Assembly: GCF_001908025.1 (NCBI RefSeq)
Contig: NZ_MQMG01000010.1
Coordinates: 1-64,000 of the forward strand
DNA length: 64,000 bases
Direction: 5' to 3'
From: Geobacillus proteiniphilus
GTDB taxonomy: Bacteria > Bacillota > Bacilli > Bacillales > Anoxybacillaceae
Positions 8,639 through 18,069 of the stretch are shown piece by piece. Position numbers and translations under genes: made by a program. Below the pieces are notes generated by a model. The model was not told the DNA's origin. It searched no databases and saw only the letters and a program-made list of their open reading frames with translations. Positions within the stretch are counted from its first letter, which is position 1; each line of letters opens with the position of its first letter.

Positions 8639-9115
8639 TCACTGTTGAAAACTGTACCTCTTCAGGAAGGCCCCATCCGCAAAGTGAAGGTAATAAAACG
8701 AATACCTTCCTTCCGCATCAATATATGTCAACTCCCAAAGAGGCACGCCTTTTTCCATGCCAAGCGTCGCGTCGATGATGCGCCGCGGGCGGCGGTCGCG
8801 CTGCAAAATGGCGCGCGCTTCTGCCTCGCTGATGCCGCTGTCCACGCGCTTGACGACGACATCCCCCTCTTTTTCAGGCACCCAAACGACGGCTGCTTTC
8901 CCTTGTTCCGTTCTTCCGATGAATACGGTGCACGCTTCGTCGCCATAATATGTATAGACTTTCTTCACATCAGCAAGCCCGGCGGCTTCCTTCGCCCGCG
9001 CCAACGCGTTTTCCACCATCAGCCGTTTGGGCGCCATCGCCTCGTCATAAATCGACCATGCCTGCCAAATGAGGAACCCAAAAAAAAGCAGAGCGAACCA
9101 ACCCCACTTTTTCAT
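8639..9115 (-). CDS. tseB: YpmB/TseB family cell-wall elongation regulator
   Basis: A 158-aa protein with one N-terminal membrane anchor (WGWFALLFFGFLIWQAW), then an extracytoplasmic domain of YpmB type with PepSY-like repeats (SGISEAEARAILQRD). In B. subtilis YpmB (TseB) is reported to act with PBP2A in rod-width control; the function here is inferred. The start is either ATG at 9115, with a weak GGACGTGA upstream, or GTG at 9124, which overlaps the ypmA stop as GTGA and suggests translational coupling. Confidence 0.85.
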   Translation of the reverse strand: MKKWGWFALLFFGFLIWQAWSIYDEAMAPKRLMVENALARAKEAAGLADVKKVYTYYGDEACTVFIGRTEQGKAAVVWVPEKEGDVVVKRVDSGISEAEARAILQRDRRPRRIIDATLGMEKGVPLWELTYIDAEGRYSFYYLHFADGAFLKRYSFQQ

Positions 9116-9120
9116 CGTGA

Positions 9121-9291
9121 TCACGTCCGATAAATCGTAAAGACGGCCTGGCGCTTGTCGTTTTCATCCAAGGCAAGGCCAAACATCAAATTGTCGCGCT
9201 TTAGCGTTCGGTTCAAGCAATCGACAATTTTGTACAAGTCGTCGGAGTGCTGAACTTTGACGGTAGCGAGCACTTCGATTTTGCTTTCCAT
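9121..9291 (-). CDS. ypmA: YpmA, DUF4264 small protein (56 aa)
   Basis: A soluble 56-residue protein (MESKIEVLATVKVQHSDDL, ending TIYRT) of the DUF4264/YpmA family, conserved in Bacillaceae with unknown function. The ATG at 9291 is preceded by AGGAGG at 11 nt; a longer in-frame reading to 9450 exists but has no ribosome site. It overlaps ypmB and is first in ypmA-ypmB-aspB. Confidence 0.8.
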   Translation of the reverse strand: MESKIEVLATVKVQHSDDLYKIVDCLNRTLKRDNLMFGLALDENDKRQAVFTIYRT

Positions 9292-9470
9292 TTTCGTCGT
9301 TTCCTCCTGTGCGGCGCAAATTTTGTTACTTATACACGCCGGCGGCTCCGGCAACAATACAAATACAGCGAAGGTGACATCAAAGGCGTGCTTCTTCGCA
9401 CCTCTGCGGCCGAGCCGACAACGCCAAACGGCAAGGCCGCAAGCTGTCATCGCAGTTGTGCTTCTTCCCT

Positions 9471-9479
9471 ATTATAGCA
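9471..9479 (-). promoter_or_regulatory. Extended -10 promoter of ypmA-ypmB-aspB
   Basis: The reverse strand reads TG-C-TATAAT, a perfect extended -10, about 180 nt upstream of ypmA. Confidence 0.5.
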
Positions 9480-9544
9480 GGTTTGTCCGACCATTTCATA
9501 ACAAATTTGCCCGCCTACACCGTCAACGCCAATTTGCTTCTTTC

Positions 9545-9567
9545 CCCCGCTTCATGCGGGGTTTTTT
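9545..9567 (+). terminator. Orphan plus-strand rho-independent terminator
   Basis: CCCCGC-TTCAT-GCGGGG followed by TTTTTT on the plus strand. On the minus strand the same hairpin is followed by GAAAG, so it does not fit dinG. No plus-strand gene is seen upstream. Confidence 0.55.
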
Positions 9568-9627
9568 GCCGCCTGACACCTTTAGATTGCGCCGTTTCGT
9601 CCATCTTTATGAGAAATAAAGCGCGCT

Positions 9628-12354
9628 TTAAGAAAGCCAAGTTTCCGCCTTGTCAAGCAGCTCAGAAAGCGCGCCTTCATGCACCGAAAGCGGCGGCAAG
9701 GAAGCGAGGAAATCCGCGCCGTACAGGGAAGACATCAGCCGCCGATCCAGCACAAATACGGCTCCTTTGTCGTCTTCAGTGCGAATGAGGCGGCCAAACC
9801 CTTGCTTAAAACGAAGCACCGCCTCAGGAAGCGCCAGCTCGGAAAACGGATCGCCGCCTCCTGAGCGAATGCGCTCGCTTTTTGCCTCCATCACTGGATC
9901 GTCCGGGGGCGCAAACGGCAAGCGGGCGATGACAAGCACATCGAGCGCTGAACCTGGCAGATCGACCCCTTCCCAAAAGCTGCTCGTCCCAAACAACACC
10001 GCATGCTCAAACTGCAAAAACGTCCGCAAGAGTTTTGCCGGACTGCCGCTTTGCACTCCTTGAGCGATCAAAACAAACGGCTCGCCTTCTTCCCCGGTCT
10101 TCAACGCATCAACCGTCAGTTTCAACAATTCATACGAAGGGAACAACACAAGCACCCGCCGTCCGAGGCGTCGGGCGATCGCAAGCACCGAAGCGGCGAC
10201 CGCTTCGGCGTAATCTTCAAGCGGCACGGCAGAAACGAGCGGCATGTCCGCCGGCACGAAGAGCGCGGCCTGCTCCTCGTAACGAAACGGCGGCGGAAAC
10301 GAGCGGCAAAGTGGATAAAAATCCTCAAGGCCGAGACGCGCCGCCATATACGTGAACCGGCCGCGGACAGTGAGCGTCGCCGACGTCAAAACGACGCTCC
10401 GTTTTTTCATAAACAGTTGATCGGCGAAAAAGTCAGCAAGGTCAACCGGCTGCGAGTAAAGGCGGACAGCGTTCGCCGCCCCTTTTTCGTCCGCTTCGAT
10501 CCACCGGACGACACCCGGCTCCTTTTCGGTCAGCAAACGCACGAGCGCAGCCATTTGCCGGTTGAGAGCCGCCAAATCGGCCGACAGCAAGGCGGATGGT
10601 GGGAAATCGCCACTCGTATCAGCGGATAGAAGCGGCTTCGCTTCAGCGAATAGCGCCGCCGCCAAATCGCGCAGGCGCCAGCATAACTCCACCGCCGCCT
10701 GCCACGCCCGGCTCTGTTCGTCCGTCGGCGAAAAGCGATAGCGGCAACGTCCAGCGCGAGCTGGCTTTTTGTCCAACGCATAGCGGCGCAACAGGCGGAA
10801 CAGCTCGTCCCCTTCAAACTGCAGCTCCTCAAGGCGCTGCTGGCAACGGACAAGAGCCCCATTCGGTGCGTCCTGTTCTGCTTCTACCCATTTCGCGATC
10901 GTCTGCGCGATTTTGGCGGTCAGCAGGCGAAACGACACATAGCCAATCTGCTCGCCAAAACACCGGGCGGCGGCATCTTCAAGCCGATGCGCCTCATCGA
11001 TGATCAGATGGCGAAACGGCGGCAAAAGCGGCGCCGGGCCGGTCAAATCATGAAGCAAAAGCGCATGGTTCGTAATGACGATATCCGCCTGTTCGGCGCG
11101 CTCTTTCGCCCGGGCGAAAAAATGATGCCGCCCGCCGTCTTCCTCTTCGCCGATGGCAAGCGCGGACAATAGGAGACGGGCGCCGGATGACACATTCAAT
11201 TCGTCCAAGTCGCCGCTGTCGGTCTCAAGCAGCCAAACGAGCACCTGGCATTTCAAGAGCGCCGCATCGTACGTGTCAGACGGCTCCGACAAAAACGAAG
11301 CGAACTTGTCAAGGGATAAGTAATTTTGCTTTCCTTTCAAAACGGCAACGCGGAGCGGAAACGGCGCGATTTGCCGCAATACCGGCCAATCGCGGCGAAT
11401 GAGCTGCTCCTGCAGCTGGAGGGTATGCGTGCTGATGACGACCCGCTCTTGCCGCTCATAGGCGAAAAAGGCAGCGGGAATGAGGTAAGCGAGCGATTTG
11501 CCAAGCCCGGTCCCTGCTTCAATGAGCGCGTGCTGGGACGTCGACAGCGCCTCGTAAACAAGCTGCATCATTTCCCACTGTTGTGCGCGATGCTTGTAGC
11601 CAGGAAGCGGAAGAGGCTGTTTTTGCCGATAAAAAGCGGAAAACGAAGCCAAAGCGGGACGCCGCTCCTTCTTCTCTAACTCCGGCGCTGGTTTTTTCAG
11701 CGCGATGCCGCGGTATGCGGCGGCCCAATCTGTCGGCCGCTCATCTTGTTTTTCGGCGATGACTGCGTCAAGAAGCAAGTAAATATCGCTTTTTAAATGG
11801 CGAGCGAGACGGCGCAGTTGCTCGAGCGTCATCAGCGGCAGGCGGCGCAACCGCTCAAGCAAGGCGATGAACAGCTTGGCGGTCACTTCCGCATCGCTGT
11901 CCGCTTGATGCGGACGATCGTGGTGGAGGCCGAGCTGCCTCGCCAAATCGCCGAGCTTATAGCTTTCGGCAGTCGGCAGCACGATGCGGGCGAGCTCGAC
12001 CGTATCGATCGTCGGACCGGCAAACGGCGGCCAGCCAGCCCGTTCAAGCTCGGCCTGCAAAAACGGCAAATCAAAGTCGACGTTATGGGCGACAAAGTAA
12101 GCACCGTGCATCAAGGCGGCGATCTCGCCCGCCCTGTCAGCAAACAGCGGTGCCCCTTCGACCATCTGTTCGTTGATGTTCGTCAGCTGCTGAATGAACA
12201 GCGGAATGGGCTGTTCCGGGTTAAAAAAGCTGGCAAACCGCTCGACAATCAGGCCATCTTCGACGACCGCCATGCCGAGCTGGATGATCCGGTCGCCTTT
12301 TTTCGGCCCATTTCCGGTTGTCTCCAAGTCAATGATGACAAAGCGCGTTGCCAT
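9628..12354 (-). CDS. dinG: DinG-family helicase with N-terminal DEDDh exonuclease domain
   Basis: A 908-aa protein of the long Firmicute DinG/YpvA type. Residues 1-170 form a DnaQ-like 3'-5' exonuclease (DLETTG, HNVDFDLPFL, HQADSDA). An XPD/DinG-like SF2 core follows, with Walker A EAGTGLGKS and a DEAH box in IIDEAHRLEDAA, and the C-terminal motif VI region FKQGFGRLIRT. Unlike E. coli DinG, no clear four-Cys iron-sulfur cluster is apparent. In related proteins the helicase may be impaired while the nuclease is active; that is not testable here. It lies between panD and ypmA as in B. subtilis. Confidence 0.92.
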   Translation of the reverse strand: MATRFVIIDLETTGNGPKKGDRIIQLGMAVVEDGLIVERFASFFNPEQPIPLFIQQLTNINEQMVEGAPLFADRAGEIAALMHGAYFVAHNVDFDLPFLQAELERAGWPPFAGPTIDTVELARIVLPTAESYKLGDLARQLGLHHDRPHQADSDAEVTAKLFIALLERLRRLPLMTLEQLRRLARHLKSDIYLLLDAVIAEKQDERPTDWAAAYRGIALKKPAPELEKKERRPALASFSAFYRQKQPLPLPGYKHRAQQWEMMQLVYEALSTSQHALIEAGTGLGKSLAYLIPAAFFAYERQERVVISTHTLQLQEQLIRRDWPVLRQIAPFPLRVAVLKGKQNYLSLDKFASFLSEPSDTYDAALLKCQVLVWLLETDSGDLDELNVSSGARLLLSALAIGEEEDGGRHHFFARAKERAEQADIVITNHALLLHDLTGPAPLLPPFRHLIIDEAHRLEDAAARCFGEQIGYVSFRLLTAKIAQTIAKWVEAEQDAPNGALVRCQQRLEELQFEGDELFRLLRRYALDKKPARAGRCRYRFSPTDEQSRAWQAAVELCWRLRDLAAALFAEAKPLLSADTSGDFPPSALLSADLAALNRQMAALVRLLTEKEPGVVRWIEADEKGAANAVRLYSQPVDLADFFADQLFMKKRSVVLTSATLTVRGRFTYMAARLGLEDFYPLCRSFPPPFRYEEQAALFVPADMPLVSAVPLEDYAEAVAASVLAIARRLGRRVLVLFPSYELLKLTVDALKTGEEGEPFVLIAQGVQSGSPAKLLRTFLQFEHAVLFGTSSFWEGVDLPGSALDVLVIARLPFAPPDDPVMEAKSERIRSGGGDPFSELALPEAVLRFKQGFGRLIRTEDDKGAVFVLDRRLMSSLYGADFLASLPPLSVHEGALSELLDKAETWLS

Positions 12355-12373
12355 AAACGATCACCTCAAAACG

Positions 12374-12397
12374 AAAAGGGGCGGAAAGCCCCTTTTT
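12374..12397. terminator. Terminator after panD
   Basis: AAAAGGGGC and GCCCCTTTTT (12374-12382 / 12388-12397) around a 5-nt loop. The T-run is better on the plus strand, but four T follow on the minus strand too. Confidence 0.55.
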
Positions 12398-12404
12398 GCC
12401 CTCA

Positions 12405-12788
12405 TTATAAAACCGTATGTGCCGGCTCTTCGGCAATGAGCTGCACGATCCGGTTGTTTTCGTCCATAATGGCGATTTTCGGCCGATGCACGGCGATTTT
12501 TTCCTCCGGAACAAGCACATACGAGATGACGATAATAACGTCCCCTTTTTGCACGAGGCGGGCGGCGGCGCCGTTTAGGCAAAAGACGCCGCTGCCGCGC
12601 TCGCCGGGGATGACGTATGTTTCAAAACGGGCTCCATTATTATTGTTAACTACCTGTACTTTTTCATTAGCCACAATGCCGACGGCATCCAAAATATCTT
12701 CATCGATCGTAATGCTGCCGACGTAATCGAGATTGGCTTCTGTTACACGGGCGCGGTGAATTTTTGCATTCATGAGCGTGCGAAACAT
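12405..12788 (-). CDS. panD: Aspartate 1-decarboxylase proenzyme
   Basis: PanD makes beta-alanine for pantothenate. The 127-aa proenzyme has the self-cleavage site G24-S25 in YVGSITID, where Ser becomes the catalytic pyruvoyl group, and conserved [17 protein letters not shown] lies 7 nt before the ATG. It overlaps the panC 3' end by 19 nt and closes panBCD. Confidence 0.96.
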   Translation of the reverse strand: MFRTLMNAKIHRARVTEANLDYVGSITIDEDILDAVGIVANEKVQVVNNNNGARFETYVIPGERGSGVFCLNGAAARLVQKGDVIIVISYVLVPEEKIAVHRPKIAIMDENNRIVQLIAEEPAHTVL

Positions 12789-13675
12789 GGTTGCTCCCCC
12801 TTTCCATCCCCTTGTTCGCCGGTTTTGGGCAGCTCAACGATGATGTTGTCGATCAACCGGGCGCTCGCAAATCGGGCGGCGACAGCGATCAACACTGTCC
12901 CGGCGAGCGTCTCAAGCGGCGTCAAATCCGGATATGAACATACTTCGACATAATCGATCTCCGCATGCGTATGCGCTTCAATATGCTCTCTGAGGAGCCG
13001 GCGGATGGCCGCTGCGCTTCGCTCCCCTCGTTCGACGGCGGAAGCAGCCGCTTGAAGCGCCGCATACAGCGCCGGCGCCTCGCTCCGTTCCTGCGGCGAC
13101 AAATAGACGTTGCGCGAGCTTTTCGCCAACCCGTCCGCCTCGCGGACCGTCGGCACCGGCACGAGCTCGATCGGAAAATTGAGATCGCGGATCAAGCCGT
13201 CGACGACCGCCACCTGTTGGGCATCTTTCATCCCGAAGTACGCGCGGTCGGGCATGACGATGTTGAACAGCTTAATGAGCACCGTCGCCACGCCGTCAAA
13301 ATGACCGGGGCGCGACCGTCCGCACAGCACGTCGGCGCGCGCTTGAACGATCGCTCGTACGGTAAGCGGCTCCGGATACATCTCGTCCGCTTCCGGATGG
13401 AACAAGACGTCGACTCCGTGCTGTTCGGCGATGCGCCGGTCGCGCTCGAAATCGCGCGGATAGCGGGCAAAGTCTTCGTTCGGTCCGAACTGAAGCGGGT
13501 TGACGAAAACGCTTAGGACGACGATGTCGTTTTCCGCGCGCGCCCGATCGATGAGGGAAGTATGCCCTTCATGCAAATAGCCCATCGTCGGAACGAACCC
13601 GATCGTCTTTCCTTCGCGACGATATTGACGCATGAGCGCCTGCATCGCCGCAATCTGATCCATCACAATCATCAT
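12770..13675 (-). CDS. panC: Pantothenate synthetase (pantoate-beta-alanine ligase)
   Basis: It joins pantoate and beta-alanine with ATP. The 301-aa product has the nucleotidyl-transfer motifs [16 protein letters not shown] (HIGH-like) and SSRNVYLS (KMSKS-like). The ATG at 13675 overlaps the panB stop as ATGA, with GGAGG 6 nt upstream; a second ATG follows at once. The C-terminus ([18 protein letters not shown]) runs past the usual end because the gene reads into the panD start. Confidence 0.95.
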   Translation of the reverse strand: MMIVMDQIAAMQALMRQYRREGKTIGFVPTMGYLHEGHTSLIDRARAENDIVVLSVFVNPLQFGPNEDFARYPRDFERDRRIAEQHGVDVLFHPEADEMYPEPLTVRAIVQARADVLCGRSRPGHFDGVATVLIKLFNIVMPDRAYFGMKDAQQVAVVDGLIRDLNFPIELVPVPTVREADGLAKSSRNVYLSPQERSEAPALYAALQAAASAVERGERSAAAIRRLLREHIEAHTHAEIDYVEVCSYPDLTPLETLAGTVLIAVAARFASARLIDNIIVELPKTGEQGDGKGEQPCFARS

Positions 13676-14508
13676 TGCTTTCCTCCGTAAAGCGCCACCC
13701 ATTCTTCTTCCTTCATCGTAAACGTCTGCGCCGGCTCCGGGAACTGGCGCAGTTTGACATCAGCGACATAGTTGGCTAACGCCTCAACGATTGTCTCTTG
13801 GATGGACGCGTATTGTTTCACAAACTTCGGCACGCGGGTGACGCCGTAGCCAAGCAAATCGTGATACACGAGCACTTGGCCGTCGACTTCCGCCCCAGCG
13901 CCGATGCCGATGACGGGAATGGTGAGTTCCCGGGCCATGGCCGCCCCGAGCTGCTTCGGAACACACTCTAAGACAAGGGCGATCGCTCCCGACTGCTCGC
14001 ATTGTTTCGCATCATCGAGCAGCTTTTTCGCGCTTTCGGCATCTTTGCCTTGCACTTTATAGCCGCCAAGAACGCCGACCGATTGCGGCGTCAACCCGAG
14101 ATGGGCAACGACCGGCACGCCGGCTTTCGTCAGCGCGGCAATAATCTCAACGACTTCATCCGCCCCTTCGACTTTAACGGCGTTCGCCCCTGACTCTTGC
14201 ATGATGCGGCGGGCGTTTTGCAGCGCTTCTTCTTTGGACGCATGGTACGACATAAATGGCATATCGGTGACAATAAACGTGTTCGGCGCACCGCGGCGAA
14301 CCGCCTTCGTATGGTGGATCATGTCATCGACCGTCACCGGGATCGTTGAATCATACCCGAGCACAACCATGCCGAGCGAATCGCCGACCAAAATCATGTC
14401 GACGCCGGCTTGCTCGGCAAGCTTCGCGGACGGAAAATCGTAGGCGGTCACCATGACGATCGGCTCGCCCGCCTGCTTCATGCGGAAAAAGTCGGTTTTT
14501 GTTTTCAT
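13672..14508 (-). CDS. panB: 3-methyl-2-oxobutanoate hydroxymethyltransferase
   Basis: PanB adds a hydroxymethyl group from methylene-THF to ketoisovalerate, the first committed pantothenate step. The 278-aa TIM barrel has the substrate/Mg motif [15 protein letters not shown], the NAVKVEG strand and [24 protein letters not shown] precedes the ATG. It is first in panBCD and has a leader of about 230 nt with possible regulatory folds (listed separately). Confidence 0.96.
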   Translation of the reverse strand: MKTKTDFFRMKQAGEPIVMVTAYDFPSAKLAEQAGVDMILVGDSLGMVVLGYDSTIPVTVDDMIHHTKAVRRGAPNTFIVTDMPFMSYHASKEEALQNARRIMQESGANAVKVEGADEVVEIIAALTKAGVPVVAHLGLTPQSVGVLGGYKVQGKDAESAKKLLDDAKQCEQSGAIALVLECVPKQLGAAMARELTIPVIGIGAGAEVDGQVLVYHDLLGYGVTRVPKFVKQYASIQETIVEALANYVADVKLRQFPEPAQTFTMKEEEWVALYGGKQ

Positions 14509-14737
14509 TTTCGTTCCCTCCTCTTTTGTTGCAGAGGAGATGAACCGCCCGAAACAAAACGCCCTTCTTTCCCGCCTTGAGAAAGAAGGACGCCATAAAA
14601 CCGCCGTCGGTTTCGTTCATCCCTCTGTCCTAGTCCTTCGAAAAAGGATCAAGGCAGATCATTTCCTTCACCTATTCGTGTTGTCGGTCTCGGTGCAGTT
14701 CTTTTCATGAAAGATACTGCCCTTTTCCTCGCTTTGT
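14509..14737 (-). promoter_or_regulatory. panB leader with candidate regulatory folds
   Basis: The transcript from the promoter at 14738-14746 has a leader of about 220 nt. At its 5' end (14695-14720) GCAGT, a bulged A and TCTTT pair with AAAGA and ACTGC around a CATGA loop. This is the kind of small hairpin with bulged A described for the pan RNA motif upstream of pan operons, though I count only one bulge. Closer to panB, CGTCCTTCTTTC (14581-14592) pairs with GAAAGAAGGGCG (14560-14571) and is followed by GTTTTGTTTC, a weak terminator shape. Function is inferred only. Confidence 0.35.
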
Positions 14738-14746
14738 ATTTTAACA
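14738..14746 (-). promoter_or_regulatory. Extended -10 promoter of panBCD
   Basis: The reverse strand reads TG-T-TAAAAT. The upstream edge touches a 17-bp palindrome at 14746-14762. Confidence 0.4.
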
Positions 14747-14762
14747 AAATTGTCACAATTTT
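14746..14762. promoter_or_regulatory. 17-bp palindrome abutting the panB promoter
   Basis: AAAATTGT-C-ACAATTTT is a perfect inverted repeat around one central base. It spans the region just upstream of the extended -10 and lies 12 nt from the birA stop. Placement suggests an operator. I do not recognise the regulator: it is not the known BirA operator (half-sites GTTAAC-like). Confidence 0.4.
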
Positions 14763-14774
14763 TCTAGTGGCAAA

Positions 14775-15764
14775 TTAGAACTGAATATCGGCCGAATGGA
14801 TGTAATGGATGTTCTTTTGCTCATCTTCAAGGATGAGCAGTCCGTCATCGGTGATGCCGCGGGCGATGCCGCGAATCACGCCGCCCAATGTTCTGGCCGT
14901 CACCGGCTTGCCGATCGAGACGGCGTACCCTTCCCAAAGAAGCTTAATCGGGCGAAAGCCGTGTTCCAAATATTGCTTGTACAGCCGCTCAAGCCGGAAC
15001 AAAATTTCCTGAATGAGCGGTGCGCGCTTCACGCGTCCGCCCTTTTCGATGGCCAACGACGTGGCGATGGACCGGATGTCCTCTGGAAACTGTTCGACCG
15101 TTTGATTGACGTTGATGCCGATGCCGATGATGACGGAATGAACGCGGTCAGGATCGGCTTGCAGCTCCGTTAAAATGCCGACGCATTTTTTGCCGCTAAG
15201 CAAAATGTCATTCGGCCATTTAATGTCTGGGACAAGCCCGGTTATTTCTTGAATCGCCTGGCTGATGGCCACCGCAGCCACGAGCGTCAACTGCGGGGCC
15301 TGCTGCGGCGGAATGGGCGGCCGCAAAATGAGGCTCATCCAAATGCCTGTCCCTTTCGGGGAAAACCATTTCCGATCCAACCGCCCGCGGCCGGCCTTTT
15401 GCTCTTCCGCGACGACGAGCGTTCCTTCCGGCGCCCCTTCGTACGCGAGTCTTGCGGCAATGCGCTGCGTTGAATCGACCTCGTCAAAAAAGTGAATCGC
15501 GTGGCCAAGTTTTTCTGTTTTTAGGCCGAGCTGGATTTCATTGGCCGTCACTTTGTCCGGCGTGCTGACGATCCGATAGCCCAGGCGCCGCACCGCTTCC
15601 AGTTCGAACCCCTCTTTGCGCAGCTCCTCGATATGCTTCCATACCGCCGCCCGCGAACAGCCGAGCTGTTCGCTGATTTTTTGCCCGGACAAAAACTCGC
15701 CGTTCGCCTCGGCAAACAACTCTAACAGTTTTTTTCGTGTGTCCGATTGCGCTCCATGAGCCAT
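14775..15764 (-). CDS. birA: Bifunctional biotin ligase / biotin operon repressor
   Basis: BirA activates biotin to biotinyl-AMP and transfers it to carboxylases; the holo-form represses biotin genes. The 329-aa product has an N-terminal winged helix (about 1-65, SEQLGCSRAAVWKHIEELR), then the ligase with the ATP/biotin loop AGRGRLDRKWFSP and the strand KWPNDILL, then an SH3-like C-terminal domain (GKPVTARTLGGVIRGIARG). The repressor domain is intact. Its start lies 43 nt inside the cca 3' end, a long overlap that suggests coupling. Confidence 0.95.
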   Translation of the reverse strand: MAHGAQSDTRKKLLELFAEANGEFLSGQKISEQLGCSRAAVWKHIEELRKEGFELEAVRRLGYRIVSTPDKVTANEIQLGLKTEKLGHAIHFFDEVDSTQRIAARLAYEGAPEGTLVVAEEQKAGRGRLDRKWFSPKGTGIWMSLILRPPIPPQQAPQLTLVAAVAISQAIQEITGLVPDIKWPNDILLSGKKCVGILTELQADPDRVHSVIIGIGINVNQTVEQFPEDIRSIATSLAIEKGGRVKRAPLIQEILFRLERLYKQYLEHGFRPIKLLWEGYAVSIGKPVTARTLGGVIRGIARGITDDGLLILEDEQKNIHYIHSADIQF

Positions 15765-16936
15765 GCGTGAATCCGCTCCTTCTCATTTTCGACTTCGCCG
15801 CCGACGACCGCCCGCCAGATGGCATCCAGCGTCTCTTTCACCCATGGACCGGCCGGTTTTCCAGCCCAGCGAATGACGTCTTTCCCGTTGACGGCAAGTT
15901 CCGCTTTCGTTTTGATCGGCAGCGCCGCAAAGCGGCGGCGGAGCTCCTCATGATGCGGTTCGGACGGCGCGCCGCAAAGCGCGGCGCGCACCGCTTCAAC
16001 CGATAGCGCCCGCTTGAGGCCGGCCAAAAACAACTGTTCGTTCGTCCACGCCTCCGGCCTAGGGACATCATCGAGCGCCGCCAAAATGGCGCCAGCTTCA
16101 TCGATCACTTTGTTGGGCAGCTTCCAGGCGCGCAAAAACGGACGTATGTCTTTGACATCAAGCGCGCGGCAAAGAAGCGCCCAGCGCTCTTCGCGCTCTG
16201 TGAGCCACGGCCAGCGGCAGGCGGCAGCCGAGCGCAGCAGCTGCTCTTTTTCGGCCAGCCCAGGCAAATAAACAAACAGCCTCGTATCAGCCAACAGCTG
16301 CAACGCTTCGGCAACGAACGGACCGGCGAGCAGTTTTTCCATTTCCATGGTCATCCGTTCGACAGAAATGTGGGCCATAAGCGGTGCGTTTTGGACGATC
16401 GCCCGCTTCGTGTCCTCAGCAAGCGCAAATCCAAGTTGGCTGACGAAGCGAACAGCCCGCATCATGCGGAGCGCATCTTCGCGAAACCGTTCGTCCGCCG
16501 CCCCGACCGTGCAAATGAGCCGCCGCTCGATCGCCTCTTGTCCGCCAAACGGATCAATGATCGTTCCGCGTTCATCCATGGCGATGGCGTTCATCGTGAA
16601 ATCGCGCCGCTTTAAGTCTTCCTCAAGCGAACGAACGAACGTCACCGACTCCGGACGGCGATGGTCTTCATAATCGCCGTCCGTGCGGAATGTCGTCACT
16701 TCGTACGCTGTTCCTTCATGCACGACGACGACCGTGCCGTGTTTCGAACCGACGTCGATCGTTTTCGAAAACAAGCGCATCACTTCTTCCGGCAGAGCGC
16801 TCGTCGCGATATCGACGTCGCCGATCGCACGCCCGATCAACAAGTCGCGCACCGCGCCGCCGACAAAATACGCCTCATAGCCATGCCGCTTCAATTGTCG
16901 GATAATGCCGAGCGCCTGTTCAAACGGCGGTTTCAT
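15722..16936 (-). CDS. cca: CCA-adding tRNA nucleotidyltransferase
   Basis: It adds CCA to tRNA 3' ends without a template. The class II enzyme (404 aa) shows [10 protein letters not shown], the metal-binding DVDIATSA, the [10 protein letters not shown] motif and the nucleotide-selecting [12 protein letters not shown], followed by all-helical neck/body/tail. Length is typical of Geobacillus class II CCA enzymes. The start overlaps the bshA stop as ATGA. Confidence 0.95.
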   Translation of the reverse strand: MKPPFEQALGIIRQLKRHGYEAYFVGGAVRDLLIGRAIGDVDIATSALPEEVMRLFSKTIDVGSKHGTVVVVHEGTAYEVTTFRTDGDYEDHRRPESVTFVRSLEEDLKRRDFTMNAIAMDERGTIIDPFGGQEAIERRLICTVGAADERFREDALRMMRAVRFVSQLGFALAEDTKRAIVQNAPLMAHISVERMTMEMEKLLAGPFVAEALQLLADTRLFVYLPGLAEKEQLLRSAAACRWPWLTEREERWALLCRALDVKDIRPFLRAWKLPNKVIDEAGAILAALDDVPRPEAWTNEQLFLAGLKRALSVEAVRAALCGAPSEPHHEELRRRFAALPIKTKAELAVNGKDVIRWAGKPAGPWVKETLDAIWRAVVGGEVENEKERIHAWLMERNRTHEKNC

Positions 16937-18069
16937 CGTTTCACCTTCCTTGCCGCAAGCGAAGCGTACAGCTGTTCATACTGCCCGACGATGTCGGCCG
17001 AGCGGAACTTGCGCTCGACCGTTTGCACCGCCTGTCTTGCCATCTCAGCGTGCAACCGGCAGTCCGTCAACAGCGCCATCGTCTGTCTTGCCGCCTCTTT
17101 GACATCGCCAAGCGGGCATAAAAACCCAGTTTTCCCATCCTCAATCACTTCCGGAATCCCGCCGATGGCCGTGCCGATGCACGGAACACCGCACGCCATC
17201 GCCTCAAGCAATACGAGCCCAAAGCTTTCTTTTTCCGACAAAAGCATCATCACATCGCTGATCGAATACAGCTCTTCGAGTTTATCCTGTTTTCCTAAAA
17301 AGCGGACATCATCTTGCAGACCAAGCTCTTTCACAAGTCGGCAAACGACGGTCATTTCCGGGCCGTCGCCGACAAGCAAGAGTTTGGCTGGCACGTGCCG
17401 GCGCACGATGGCAAACGCTCGCACTACATCAGGCACGCGCTTCACTTTCCGGAAATTCGAGACATGGATCACAACTCGTTCATCGTCGCGAATGCCGTAC
17501 TCGCGCCGTAAATGGCCCGCTTCCCGGCGACGGTAGACGCGTTCATCGACAAAATTGTAGACGGTATGGATCGTCGCTTGCACATCGAGCAGTTCATACG
17601 TCTGCCGGGCAAGGGCGTCAGACACCGCCGTAACGATATCCGACTGCTCGATGCCAAATTTGATCATATCGGAAAGCGACGGGTCATAGCCTAACACGGT
17701 GATATCCGTGCCGTGCAGCGTCGTGACGATCGGCAGCTCGCCGACCATTTGCCGCGCCAACACCGCGCAGACAGCATGAGGAACGGCGTAATGGGCATGA
17801 AGCACATCGAGCCGTTCCCGCTTTGCCACCTCAGCAATTTTGCTTGCCAATGCCAAATCGTACGGCGGGTATTGAAAGACGGAATATTGGTTGACACTGA
17901 CTTCATGATAATAAATGTTGCCGTACACTTTATTCAAACGAAACGGCATGCTCGATGAGATAAAGTGAATCTCATGCCCCCGCTCCGCCAGCAGCTTGCC
18001 AAGCTCAGTGGCGACCACCCCGGAGCCCCCGACCGTCGGATAGCAAACAATCCCGATTTTCAGCTTCAT
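16933..18069 (-). CDS. bshA: BshA: N-acetyl-glucosaminyl L-malate synthase
   Basis: BshA transfers GlcNAc to L-malate, the first step of bacillithiol synthesis. The 378-aa GT-B (GT4) enzyme begins [16 protein letters not shown], carries THLHGTD-type [12 protein letters not shown], and ends with the nucleotide-sugar E-x7-E motif ([16 protein letters not shown]). It overlaps bshB1 by 4 nt upstream and cca downstream. The neighbour bshB1 makes the assignment firm. Confidence 0.95.
   Translation of the reverse strand: MKLKIGIVCYPTVGGSGVVATELGKLLAERGHEIHFISSSMPFRLNKVYGNIYYHEVSVNQYSVFQYPPYDLALASKIAEVAKRERLDVLHAHYAVPHAVCAVLARQMVGELPIVTTLHGTDITVLGYDPSLSDMIKFGIEQSDIVTAVSDALARQTYELLDVQATIHTVYNFVDERVYRRREAGHLRREYGIRDDERVVIHVSNFRKVKRVPDVVRAFAIVRRHVPAKLLLVGDGPEMTVVCRLVKELGLQDDVRFLGKQDKLEELYSISDVMMLLSEKESFGLVLLEAMACGVPCIGTAIGGIPEVIEDGKTGFLCPLGDVKEAARQTMALLTDCRLHAEMARQAVQTVERKFRSADIVGQYEQLYASLAARKVKR

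Larger units (their letters stand above)
9292..9627. other. Intergenic region between ypmA and dinG
   Basis: 336 nt with no convincing gene. It holds the ypmA promoter (9471-9479), a leader of about 170 nt in front of ypmA, and a hairpin with a T-run that reads as a terminator only on the plus strand (9545-9567). No clear minus-strand terminator for dinG is visible. Confidence 0.6.

Noticed and set aside
9292-9450. N-terminal extension of YpmA to 109 residues
   Set aside because: The frame stays open, but AGGAGG sits at the 9291 ATG and the 56-aa form matches the family length. The extension is Arg/Cys-rich and unlike a folded domain.
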